Shown one piece after another: positions 43,060 through 50,467 of a stretch of DNA of 64,000 nt. The notes below the pieces were generated by a model, which was not told the origin of the DNA, searched no databases, and saw nothing but the letters and a program-made list of their open reading frames with translations. The translations under genes were made by a program, and so were the position numbers. This DNA is from Mycobacterium interjectum (GTDB taxonomy: Bacteria; Actinomycetota; Actinomycetes; Mycobacteriales; Mycobacteriaceae): contig LQPB01000017.1 of NCBI GenBank assembly GCA_002102225.1, positions 62,001 through 126,000 on the forward strand. Reading direction: 5' to 3'. How positions within the stretch are numbered: position 1 is the stretch's first letter; each line of letters opens with the position of its first letter.

Positions 43060-44053
43060 GGTACTCCTCGGCGATTTGCGCCCGATGCTGCGCGGCGCCG
43101 CCGAGCATGAGCTCGCCCGCCTTGGCGCGCTTGAGCGCGAACTGCAGGTCGTTCTCCCAGGTGAATCCCATCGCGCCGAAAAGCTGTAGGCCGTGCCGGA
43201 ATACGAGCGACTGGCACTCCCCCGCCGACGCCTTGGCCATGGCGGCGGCGAGCCGGCGCCGCCGATCGTCGGCCGCGATGGTGAGTGCGGCGAAGTAGGC
43301 GAGCGCCCGGGCGCGTTCCACCGCGACGTGCATGTCGGCGGCCTTGTGCTGGACGGCCTGGAAGGAGCCGATCGGCACCCCGAACTGCTGCCGGTTGCGG
43401 ACGTGGTCGAGGACCATGTCGAGGATGCGTTGGCAGGCCCCGACCGTCGTGATCGCCATGCCCGTCAACGCGACGTGGCGCGCACGCTCCGCGTCGACGG
43501 CCAGCCGGGCGCTGTCGGGCACGCGGACTTCTCCGAACGACAGGTCGGCGACGTGCAGGACCGGGTCGAATACCGCCGCGCGGCGGGCCGACACCTGGTT
43601 GGCCGCGACAACGAACACGCCGGCATCGGTCACCACGGCCAAGCGGTCGACCCGGTCGCCGTCGAGGACGTGGCGCGCCGTGCCGTCCAGCACCCAGCCG
43701 TCGGCGTCCCGGTGCGCGCAGACCCCGCCGTACACCGCGGTGCCGGCCTCGTGCGGGTCGAACCGATCCGCGGCCAACGGGGCGTACTGGCTCATCGTCG
43801 CCAGGAACGGAGTGGGGTCGGTCGCGTGACCCAGCTCCTCGAGCACGATGGCCAACTCCACGGCGCCGGCCGGATCGTTCAGCTCGGTCCAGCCCTGGTC
43901 GACATACGACTTCCACAATCCTTCCCAGAGGGGCGTCTGGTCGCCGCCGTCCTCGGCCACGCTGCGCACCAGCGACGGCGGGCACTGCTTGGCGACGACG
44001 TCGCGAACGGTCTTCTGCCACAGCCGCTGATCGGCATCGAACTCCAACAGCAT
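43043..44053 (-). CDS. Acyl-CoA dehydrogenase, small subunit of a FadE pair
   Basis: A 336-residue, shorter acyl-CoA dehydrogenase homologue: VVAKQCPPSLVR, VELAIVLEELGHATDPTPFL, then AVQHKAADMHVAVERARALA and LFGAMGFTWENDLQFALKRA. The usual GGTSEIQ segment is replaced by LMLGGAAQHRAQ, so it probably lacks the full catalytic/FAD set and works as partner of the 391-residue subunit. It has a near-perfect GAGAAT-type palindrome 31 bp upstream. First gene of the two-gene unit. Confidence 0.88.
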   Translation of the reverse strand: MLLEFDADQRLWQKTVRDVVAKQCPPSLVRSVAEDGGDQTPLWEGLWKSYVDQGWTELNDPAGAVELAIVLEELGHATDPTPFLATMSQYAPLAADRFDPHEAGTAVYGGVCAHRDADGWVLDGTARHVLDGDRVDRLAVVTDAGVFVVAANQVSARRAAVFDPVLHVADLSFGEVRVPDSARLAVDAERARHVALTGMAITTVGACQRILDMVLDHVRNRQQFGVPIGSFQAVQHKAADMHVAVERARALAYFAALTIAADDRRRRLAAAMAKASAGECQSLVFRHGLQLFGAMGFTWENDLQFALKRAKAGELMLGGAAQHRAQIAEEYRAADF

Positions 44054-44084
44054 CCGGGCCGCCTCCTGTCGTCACCGCCTTCGC

Positions 44085-44099
44085 GAGAATAACATTCTC
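44085..44099. promoter_or_regulatory. GAGAAT-N3-ATTCTC palindrome
   Basis: GAGAATAACATTCTC (plus strand), both hexamer arms perfect, 31 bp upstream of the FadE pair (start 44053, minus). On the coding strand it reads GAGAATGTTATTCTC and again contains TATTCT. Confidence 0.72.
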
Positions 44100-44148
44100 T
44101 TACTTGGAAGCGGTAATCTCTAAAACCGGCTATGGGGTACCCAACGGG

Positions 44149-44799
44149 CTAGATCGTGGCCACCAGCGGGTCGGCCGGCGCACCCCAGCGGTCGAGGTTG
44201 ACGAACTCGGCCAGCGGACGGCGGCGCACCGGCCCGTGCGTGCCCTTGGGCCACCCGATCACGATGTGGCCGGCGACCAACCAGCCATCAGGGATGCCGA
44301 TGGCTTCGCGCAACAGCCGCTCCCCGCCGTAGGAAGCCCAGCTGGTGAGGCACGCGCCCAGGCCCTGCGCGCGTGCCGCCAGCAGGAAGTTCTGCATCGC
44401 GGGAAAGATCGACCCGCCCAGCAGCAGCTCCGACGCCGTCGGGTAGTGCTGCTGGGCGAACAACACCGACGTGAACTCGCCCGCGCGATCGTGCAATTCG
44501 TAGGTCGCGCGGTAGGTGCGGGCGCGGCGGCTGTTGTCGCCGTCGGCGGGCCGGCTCATCCCGTAGACGGGTTCGATCACCTCCAGGGCGTGGGCCGCCG
44601 CCTTGGCCACCACGGCCCGCTGCTCGGGCGAGCGCAGCACCACGAACCGCCAGCCCTGCGCGTTGGCGCCCGACGGGGCCCAGCGAGCGGCTTCGAGACA
44701 GCGCGCCAGGGTCGCGTCGTCGACCGGCTCGTCGGTGAACCGCCGGATCGTCCGGGCGGTCGACATCACCTCCCAGATGTCACTGGTTGCTCGGGTCAC
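44149..44799 (-). CDS. Nitroreductase-family flavoprotein
   Basis: A 216-residue FMN-dependent nitroreductase-fold protein: TARTIRRFTDEPVDDATLAR, AARWAPSGANAQGWRFVVLR (phosphate-binding and FMN contacts), GGSIFPAMQNFLLAARAQGLGA and a C-terminal FVNLDRWG. Such enzymes use NAD(P)H to reduce nitro groups, quinones or activated double bonds; the true substrate is unknown. GTG start at 44799 has AGGGAGAAG upstream. It is divergent from the CMD-family gene. Confidence 0.88.
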   Translation of the reverse strand: MTRATSDIWEVMSTARTIRRFTDEPVDDATLARCLEAARWAPSGANAQGWRFVVLRSPEQRAVVAKAAAHALEVIEPVYGMSRPADGDNSRRARTYRATYELHDRAGEFTSVLFAQQHYPTASELLLGGSIFPAMQNFLLAARAQGLGACLTSWASYGGERLLREAIGIPDGWLVAGHIVIGWPKGTHGPVRRRPLAEFVNLDRWGAPADPLVATI

Positions 44800-44878
44800 G
44801 TCTTCTCCCTAGTGGCTGGGTGCTGCTATACGAAGGTCATATCAAAAGAGCGCCCGGGAGCCGTCGAAGGAGAGACCA

Positions 44879-45259
44879 GTGGATCGCGAAACCTACCAAC
44901 GAGGACTTGAAATCCGCTCCGCGGTGCTGGGCGAGGAATACGTCAACCGGGCGCTGTCGACCGCGACCGAGTTCACCAAACCTCTGCAAGACCTCGTCAC
45001 CGAGTACTGCTGGGGCGCGGTGTGGGGGCGCGAGGGGCTGGCCCTCAAGACTCGCAGCATGCTGAACCTGGCCATGATCTCGGTCCTCAACCGCCCCAAC
45101 GAATTGCGCACCCACGTCAAGGCGGCGCTGACCAACGGCGTCACGCGCGAGGAAATCCGTGAGATTTTTCTTCAGGTCGCGATCTACGCCGGCGTGCCCG
45201 CCGCCGTCGACAGCTTTCGCATCGCGAACGAGGCGTTCGCCGAAGCGGACCGGGACTAG
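44879..45259 (+). CDS. Carboxymuconolactone decarboxylase (CMD) family protein
   Basis: A 126-residue PcaC-like protein: GLEIRSAVLGEEYVNRAL, VTEYCWGAVWGREGLALKTR, SMLNLAMISVLNRPNELRTH, EIREIFLQVAIYAGVPAAVD. These match gamma-carboxymuconolactone decarboxylases rather than the CxxC AhpD peroxidase type, since only one Cys is present. It may act on a ring-cleavage lactone. GTG start with GGAGAG upstream; followed 9 bp later by a dehydrogenase gene, probably one operon. Confidence 0.88.
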   Translation: MDRETYQRGLEIRSAVLGEEYVNRALSTATEFTKPLQDLVTEYCWGAVWGREGLALKTRSMLNLAMISVLNRPNELRTHVKAALTNGVTREEIREIFLQVAIYAGVPAAVDSFRIANEAFAEADRD

Positions 45260-45268
45260 GGTCCCGCG

Positions 45269-46162
45269 ATGCAGATCGGGTTCATCGGCTTGGGAAACAT
45301 GGGCTTTCCCATGGCAGTTCGCCTCGTTCGGGACAACCACGACGTCGTCGCGTTCGACACGCGCGGCGACGCGCTCGATCGGATCGTGGCGCTCGGGGCC
45401 CGCGCCGCCCGCTCGGCGAAGGACGTGGCCGATCGCGCCGACACCGTGCTGGCCAGCCTCCCGTCACCGGCCGCGTCGCTCCAGGTGGCGACGGGCGCCG
45501 GCGGCGTCATCGAGGGCTCGCGGGTCAAGCGCTATGTCGACCTGTCGACCGTCGGGAGCCGCACGGCCACCCAGATCCACGGCCTGCTGGGCAGGCGCGG
45601 CATCGCGGCGATCGACAGCCCGGTCAGCGGCGGCGTCGGCGGGGCCCAGAACGGATCGCTGGCCCTCATGGTGTCCGGACCCCGCGACGAATTCGACGTC
45701 ATACGAACGGCACTCGAAACGCTCGGCAAGCCGTTCTACGTCGGTGACAGGCCCGGCTCGGCTCAGACGATGAAGCTCGCCAACAACATGCTGGCGGCCA
45801 ACGTCTTGGCCGCCACGGCGGAGGTCGTCGTGATGGGCGTCAAGGCCGGCCTGGACCCCGAGGTCATGATCGACGTGCTCAACGCGGGGTCGGGCGGGAC
45901 GAGCGCCAGCCGCGACAAGTTCCCGCGGGCGATCCTCCCGCGGACCTTCGATTACGGCTTTGCCACCGGGCTGATGGTCAAGGATGTGCGGCTCTACCTC
46001 GAGGAGGCGCACGCGCTGGGCGTACCGGCACAGATCGCCACGACGATCGGCCGGCTCTGGGAGGCCTGCGCACGCGACGAAGGCCCCGACTCCGACTTCA
46101 CGACGGTCATCAAGCCGTTGGAAAGGGCGGCCGGCGTGCGGGTGGCCCGGCGCCCCGGCTAG
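45269..46162 (+). CDS. NAD(P)-dependent beta-hydroxyacid dehydrogenase (3-hydroxyisobutyrate dehydrogenase family)
   Basis: A 297-residue enzyme with GFIGLGNMGFPMAVRLVRDN (NAD motif), DLSTVGSRTATQI, DSPVSGGVGGAQNGSLALM and the catalytic Lys region AQTMKLANNMLAANV. One of three members of this family in the window (others at 54743 and 55566). It oxidises a beta-hydroxy acid or reduces the corresponding semialdehyde. Its partner CMD gene suggests work on a ring-derived acid. Confidence 0.9.
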   Translation: MQIGFIGLGNMGFPMAVRLVRDNHDVVAFDTRGDALDRIVALGARAARSAKDVADRADTVLASLPSPAASLQVATGAGGVIEGSRVKRYVDLSTVGSRTATQIHGLLGRRGIAAIDSPVSGGVGGAQNGSLALMVSGPRDEFDVIRTALETLGKPFYVGDRPGSAQTMKLANNMLAANVLAATAEVVVMGVKAGLDPEVMIDVLNAGSGGTSASRDKFPRAILPRTFDYGFATGLMVKDVRLYLEEAHALGVPAQIATTIGRLWEACARDEGPDSDFTTVIKPLERAAGVRVARRPG

Positions 46163-46198
46163 CCCGTCGATCCGTTCACGGGGCCCGCCCCAGGACGC

Positions 46199-46213
46199 GA
46201 GAATGGTATTATC
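46199..46213 (+). promoter_or_regulatory. GAGAAT-N3-ATTCTC-type site
   Basis: GAGAATGGTATTATC, one mismatch in one arm, in the gap before the amidohydrolase operon but 166 bp from its ATG. A further partial copy (GAGAATGTTAGATTATC, 46317-46333) lies 46 bp from the ATG and shares the GAGAATGTTA half with the FadE site. Confidence 0.55.
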
Positions 46214-46251
46214 CAGTTTCAAGAACGATACTTGCGACAGCGACCAGGAAA

Positions 46252-46267
46252 TCCCTGCTAGCAGGGA
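46252..46267. promoter_or_regulatory. Perfect 16-bp palindrome TCCCTGCTAGCAGGGA
   Basis: Uninterrupted 16-bp palindrome in the 218-bp gap between the dehydrogenase and amidohydrolase genes, about 112 bp before the ATG at 46380. It could be an operator for the 46380-49952 operon or a short hairpin. No regulator gene is adjacent. Confidence 0.55.
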
Positions 46268-46379
46268 AGATGACTAAACGAAACGCTTACCGGAAACCCG
46301 TTGATTGACCGTCGAAGAGAATGTTAGATTATCTATCATATGACCCGCCTGGGCTCGCTTTGGCTGACCGAGCCGAAGG

Positions 46380-47480
46380 ATGGCTTACGTGATCGAACAC
46401 CCTGATGGCACCCGCACACCGCTGATCGACGCGAGCGTGCACATTTTCTTCCCGTCCAACCGGGCCCTGCGGAAGACGCTGCGCGAGCCGTTCAAGAGCC
46501 GCGGCTTCCCCGACTACGAGATGGACTGGTACGGCGCCCCGGGCGGCGAGTACGCGCCCAACACCGAAGGCCCGGACGGCCAGTACCCCGGTTCGGATCC
46601 CGAATTCGTTGCCCACGAACTTTTTTCGAAGCGTGGCGTCGACGTGGCGGTCCTGCATCCGATGGGACGCGGGATCATGCCGGACCGGCACCTGGGCAGC
46701 GCGCTGCACGCCGCACACAACGAGATGATGGTGTCGAACTGGCTGGACTCCGGCGAGTTCGGCGAGCGGTTCCGCGGCACCATCCGGGTCAATCCCGACG
46801 ACATCGCCGGGGCGCTGCGGGAGATCGAGAAATGGCGCGGGCATCCGCGCGTGGTTCAGATCGGTGTGCCGCTGCAGTCGCGCGAGGTCTACGGCAAGCC
46901 GCAGTTCTGGCCGCTGTGGGAGGCCGCGGCCGACGCGGGCCTGCCAGTGGCCGCGCACATCGAGGTGGGCAACGGGATCATGTTTCCGCCGACGCCGTCC
47001 GGGAACACCCGCACCTACGAGCAGTACGTCAGCTTCATGGCGCTGAACTACATCTATCACCTGATGAACATGATCGCCGAGGGCGTCTTCGAGCGCTTCG
47101 CCGGACTCAAATTCGTCTGGGCCGACGGTGCGGCGGACTTCGTGACGCCGTTCATCTGGCGGATGGACACCTTCGGCCGGCCGCATCTCGAACAGACGCC
47201 GTGGGCGCCGCGCATCCCGAGCGATTACCTGCCCGGCCACGTCTATTTCGTGCAGGGCAGCCTGGACGGCCCCGGTGACGTCGAGTTCGCCGGCGAATGG
47301 TTCGGCTTCACCGGCAAGGAAGACATGGTGATGTTCGGCTCCAGCTACCCGCATTGGCAGTTCGGTGACGCCACGAAGCTGCCCACGGCGCTGTCGGCCG
47401 AGCAGCGCGACAAAGTGTGCTGGCGCAATGCGGCGCGCCTGTACGGCATAGACATCCCCGCCGGAGTGGGCGCACAGTAG
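46380..47480 (+). CDS. Amidohydrolase_2-like protein lacking metal-ligand aspartates
   Basis: A 366-residue ACMSD-like TIM-barrel protein. The positions that bind metal in relatives are changed: D-x-H reads LIDASVHIFF (SVH, first Asp replaced by Ser), the barrel Asp motif reads FGSSYPHWQF (SSYPHW where the partner has SDYPHW), and the segment equivalent to VEHAFSW is WADGAADF, without His. VAAHIEVGNG keeps one His. Hence it is probably non-hydrolytic or a structural partner of the intact enzyme encoded next. Start ATG 46380 or GTG 46389, the latter better spaced from GAAGG. Confidence 0.85.
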   Translation: MAYVIEHPDGTRTPLIDASVHIFFPSNRALRKTLREPFKSRGFPDYEMDWYGAPGGEYAPNTEGPDGQYPGSDPEFVAHELFSKRGVDVAVLHPMGRGIMPDRHLGSALHAAHNEMMVSNWLDSGEFGERFRGTIRVNPDDIAGALREIEKWRGHPRVVQIGVPLQSREVYGKPQFWPLWEAAADAGLPVAAHIEVGNGIMFPPTPSGNTRTYEQYVSFMALNYIYHLMNMIAEGVFERFAGLKFVWADGAADFVTPFIWRMDTFGRPHLEQTPWAPRIPSDYLPGHVYFVQGSLDGPGDVEFAGEWFGFTGKEDMVMFGSSYPHWQFGDATKLPTALSAEQRDKVCWRNAARLYGIDIPAGVGAQ

Positions 47481-47509
47481 AGCTAACACGGCAGACTGAG
47501 GAGATTCAG

Positions 47510-48655
47510 ATGACGTTGACCCATTCGCAGGAGCGGGTTCCCGCTGCCGAGCGCATCGCCGTCCGGTGCGTCGACTCGGATGTTCACCCGGCGCCCAAGC
47601 GCGGCGAGCTCGTCCCCTACATCCCCGAGCCCTGGCGCAGCAAGTACTTCCTCAACCGCCATGTGGGCGAGTTGATCTACTACGACGCCCCGGACTACGC
47701 GCACAGCTACGCGATGCGGGTGGATTCGTTCCCGTCCAACGGCGAGTTCCCCTGCAGCGACCCGGATATGGCGTTCCGCCAGCTGATCATGGAGGCCGGC
47801 TCCGACATCGCGATCCTGGAACCCGCCGCCTACCCGGCCCGGCTGCCCGAAGCGCAGCACGCGATGTCGTACGCGCTGAACGACTGGCAGGCCAATCACT
47901 GGCTCGACAGCCACAACAACTGGCACGAGCGGTGGCGCGGTTCGATTTGCCTCGCCATCGAGGAGCCGGAGGCGGCCGTGCGCGAAATCGAGCGCTGGGC
48001 CGGACACCCCTTCATGGCGCAGATCCTGATCAAGGCCGAGCCGAAGCCGTCCTGGGGCCATCCCAAGTACGACCCGATCTGGGCCGCCGCGACCAAGCAC
48101 GACATCACGGTCAGCTGCCACCTGTCGCGCAGCCAATTCGACGAGCTGCCGATCCCGCCCGTGGGATTCCCCAGCTACAACCACGACTTCATGGTGACCT
48201 ACTCGCTGCTGGCCGCCAATCAGGTGATGAGCCTGATCTTCGACGGCGTCTTCGACCGCTTCCCCACGCTGCGGATCGTGTTCGTCGAGCACGCATTCAG
48301 CTGGATCCTGCCACTGATGTGGCGCATGGATGCGATCTATCAATCGCGCAAGTCGTGGGTCGACATCAAGCGCAAGCCGTCGGAGTACGTCAAGGACCAC
48401 ATCAAGTTCACCACCCAGCCGCTGGACTATCCCGAGGACAAGACGGAGCTGACCCGCGCGCTGGAATGGATGGAATGCGAGAAGATCCTGCTGTTCTCCT
48501 CGGACTACCCGCACTGGACGTTCGATGACCCGCGCTGGCTGGTCAAGCACCTTCCGAAGGCCGCCCGCGACGCGGTGATGTACAAGAACGGCATCGCGAC
48601 CTATCACCTGCCCGAGACCGTTCCGGTCCTCGAGGGTCAGACCAGGGTGCTCTGA
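47510..48655 (+). CDS. Amidohydrolase_2 (ACMSD-like) enzyme, intact metal site
   Basis: A 381-residue metal-dependent hydrolase/decarboxylase: CVDSDVHPAPKRGELVPYIP (D-x-H), ITVSCHLSRSQFDE (His), IVFVEHAFSWILPL (His) and LFSSDYPHWTFDDPRW (Asp). These match active ACMSD-like enzymes, which often decarboxylate or hydrolyse ring-fission products. GAGGAG stands before the ATG. It lies 29 bp after its degenerate paralogue and just before a Rieske protein; all are read in the same direction. Confidence 0.88.
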   Translation: MTLTHSQERVPAAERIAVRCVDSDVHPAPKRGELVPYIPEPWRSKYFLNRHVGELIYYDAPDYAHSYAMRVDSFPSNGEFPCSDPDMAFRQLIMEAGSDIAILEPAAYPARLPEAQHAMSYALNDWQANHWLDSHNNWHERWRGSICLAIEEPEAAVREIERWAGHPFMAQILIKAEPKPSWGHPKYDPIWAAATKHDITVSCHLSRSQFDELPIPPVGFPSYNHDFMVTYSLLAANQVMSLIFDGVFDRFPTLRIVFVEHAFSWILPLMWRMDAIYQSRKSWVDIKRKPSEYVKDHIKFTTQPLDYPEDKTELTRALEWMECEKILLFSSDYPHWTFDDPRWLVKHLPKAARDAVMYKNGIATYHLPETVPVLEGQTRVL

Positions 48656-48656
48656 A

Positions 48657-49070
48657 TTGACGTCTGAAAAGGAAGGGGCAACCGCGCGGTGCCCCGAGCC
48701 GCGTCTCGCCCAGGGTCGCGAGCACGTCGTTGCCACCGTGGACGAAATCCCACCGGGCACACACAAACTCGTACCGATCGGGCGGCACGGCGTCGGCGTC
48801 TACAACGTCAACGGCAGCTTTTATGCCATCGCCAATTACTGCCCACACCAGGGCGGTCCGCTGTGTTCGGGGCGCGCTCGCGGGCGCACGATCGTCGACG
48901 AAACCGCGCCGGGCGACTCGGTCATGGTGCGTGACCTCGAGTTCATCTATTGCCCTTGGCACCAATGGGGTTTCGAGCTGGCGACCGGTACGACCGCGGT
49001 AAAGCCCGAATGGAGCATCCGCACCTATCCGGTGCGCGTCGTCGGCAACGACGTTCTGGTGCAGGCCTAA
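48657..49070 (+). CDS. Rieske [2Fe-2S] ferredoxin-like protein
   Basis: A 137-residue Rieske-domain protein with TTG start directly after the previous stop. Cluster motifs ANYCPHQGGPLC (C-x-H) and FIYCPWHQWGF (C-x2-H). It lacks an oxygenase catalytic domain, so it is an electron carrier or a small redox subunit. Its gene lies between an amidohydrolase and an alpha/beta hydrolase, as in aromatic-degradation clusters; no oxygenase alpha subunit is in the window. Confidence 0.88.
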   Translation: MTSEKEGATARCPEPRLAQGREHVVATVDEIPPGTHKLVPIGRHGVGVYNVNGSFYAIANYCPHQGGPLCSGRARGRTIVDETAPGDSVMVRDLEFIYCPWHQWGFELATGTTAVKPEWSIRTYPVRVVGNDVLVQA

Positions 49071-49085
49071 ATACAGGAGAATCGG

Positions 49086-49952
49086 GTGCCTTCAATCGAG
49101 ATCAACGGGGGAAACGTCGTCTACGAAATCCTGGGCGACTCGGGCGATCTCATCGCCCTCACGCCGGGCGGCCGGTTCAGCAAGGAGATCGAGGGCCTGC
49201 GTCCGCTCGGCGACGCGCTCGCCGCGGGCGGCTACCGGGTGCTGCTGTGGGACCGGCCCAACTGCGGCGCCTCCGACGTGCAGTTCTACGGCCAGAGCGA
49301 GTCGCACATGCGGGCCGAGACGCTGCACAAGCTGGTCACCGGGCTGGGCTTCGAGCGCTGCATTCTCGCCGGCGGCTCCGGCGGCGCAAGGGATTCCATG
49401 CTGACCACGATGCTCTACCCCGACATGGTCACCAAGCTCGTGGTCTGGAACATCGTCGGTGGCATCTACGGCACTTTCGTGCTGGGCTCCTTCTACATCA
49501 TCCCCAGCATTCTCGCGGTGCGCGGCACCGGGATGGACGGCGTGGTGAAGGTGCAGGAGTGGCGCGATCGCATCGAGGAGAACCCGAACAACAAGCAGCG
49601 CTTCCTCGACTTCGACAAAGACGAGTTCCTCAAGGTGATGCTGCGCTGGCTCAACGCCTTCGTGTCCAAGCCGGGACAGACGATTCCGGGCGTCGAGGAC
49701 GAGATGTTCGACCGGATCAAGGTGCCCACCTTGATCATTCGCGGCGGCGAGAACGACATGGATCACCCGAAGCGAACGTCGCTCGAGGTCAGTTGCCTGA
49801 TCAAGGGATCGAAGCTGATCGACCCGCCGTGGCCGGAGGACGCCTGGGAGCGCGCGTCCGAGGACCGCGCGGCGGGCCGGGTGCAGCACTTCAACATGTT
49901 CGACACGTGGGTGCAGGCGGCGCCGGCGATCCTCGAGTTCCTGGGATCGTAA
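49086..49952 (+). CDS. Alpha/beta hydrolase
   Basis: A 288-residue alpha/beta hydrolase. Oxyanion-region LTPGGRFSKE, then LLWDRPNCGASDVQF and nucleophile elbow LAGGSGGARDSM (Ser in G-x-S-x-G). Acid likely in RGGENDMDHPK, but the expected C-terminal His after it is not certain (RVQHFNMFD is a candidate). It resembles C-C bond hydrolases and haloperoxidase-type esterases; the amidohydrolase/Rieske neighbours favour a ring-cleavage product hydrolase. GTG start with AGGAGA upstream. Last gene of the 46380 operon. Confidence 0.85.
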   Translation: MPSIEINGGNVVYEILGDSGDLIALTPGGRFSKEIEGLRPLGDALAAGGYRVLLWDRPNCGASDVQFYGQSESHMRAETLHKLVTGLGFERCILAGGSGGARDSMLTTMLYPDMVTKLVVWNIVGGIYGTFVLGSFYIIPSILAVRGTGMDGVVKVQEWRDRIEENPNNKQRFLDFDKDEFLKVMLRWLNAFVSKPGQTIPGVEDEMFDRIKVPTLIIRGGENDMDHPKRTSLEVSCLIKGSKLIDPPWPEDAWERASEDRAAGRVQHFNMFDTWVQAAPAILEFLGS

Positions 49953-49957
49953 TGGCG

Positions 49958-50431
49958 CTAAACGGTACGAATGTGGACCTCGCAGTTCAGCGAGGCCTCC
50001 AGAGCCGTGTGAACCCGGCTTTCCGGGATGCGTTCGAGGTCCGTCTCGCGCAGCGTCACGTAGACGACATCGAAGCCATCGCCGCCGGGGGTCCGCTCAA
50101 TCTCACCGGTAAGCCCGAAGCCGGACAGCACACCGTGCGCGTCATCGTCGGTTCCCCGGCTGATGAAGGTGACCACTCCCGGGACCGCTTTGGTGCCGAA
50201 CACGTTGGTGCACAACTCGATTGCGGCGTCGCGGGCGGCGTCGCCGTCTTCGGCCGCAATCAGCAGTTCGACCTCGCGGCGGCCCGCGGGCATGGCCGCG
50301 AGGTCGTTCTGGACCACGTCGGCGCCCACCTCACCCGCGAGCTCGAGGAGCACAGCCATGCCGTCTCTTAGCTGCGCGGCGGTGAACGCGCTTTCGGGAT
50401 CCACGTTGACGCGCACCACCGCAGTTCGCAT
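49958..50431 (-). CDS. Conserved hypothetical protein
   Basis: A 157-residue soluble protein starting MRTAVVRVNVDPESAFTAAQ at 50431. Contains LLELAGEVGADVVQNDLAAM, VELLIAAEDGDAARDAAIEL and CTNVFGTKAVPGVVTFISRG; no recognised motif. The two beta-alpha-beta-like halves hint at a ferredoxin-like fold. It is convergent with the hydrolase (5 bp apart) and divergent from the NuoF-like gene (36 bp between starts), so it may share a promoter region with the latter. Confidence 0.68.
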   Translation of the reverse strand: MRTAVVRVNVDPESAFTAAQLRDGMAVLLELAGEVGADVVQNDLAAMPAGRREVELLIAAEDGDAARDAAIELCTNVFGTKAVPGVVTFISRGTDDDAHGVLSGFGLTGEIERTPGGDGFDVVYVTLRETDLERIPESRVHTALEASLNCEVHIRTV

Positions 50432-50467
50432 GCGCGCAAGCCTAACTAAGACGATGGCAGGCCAGCC

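Noticed and set aside
46317..46333. GAGAATGTTAGATTATC as a further motif copy
   Set aside because: One perfect half-site, but the second arm is offset by two bases; recorded only as a partial copy.
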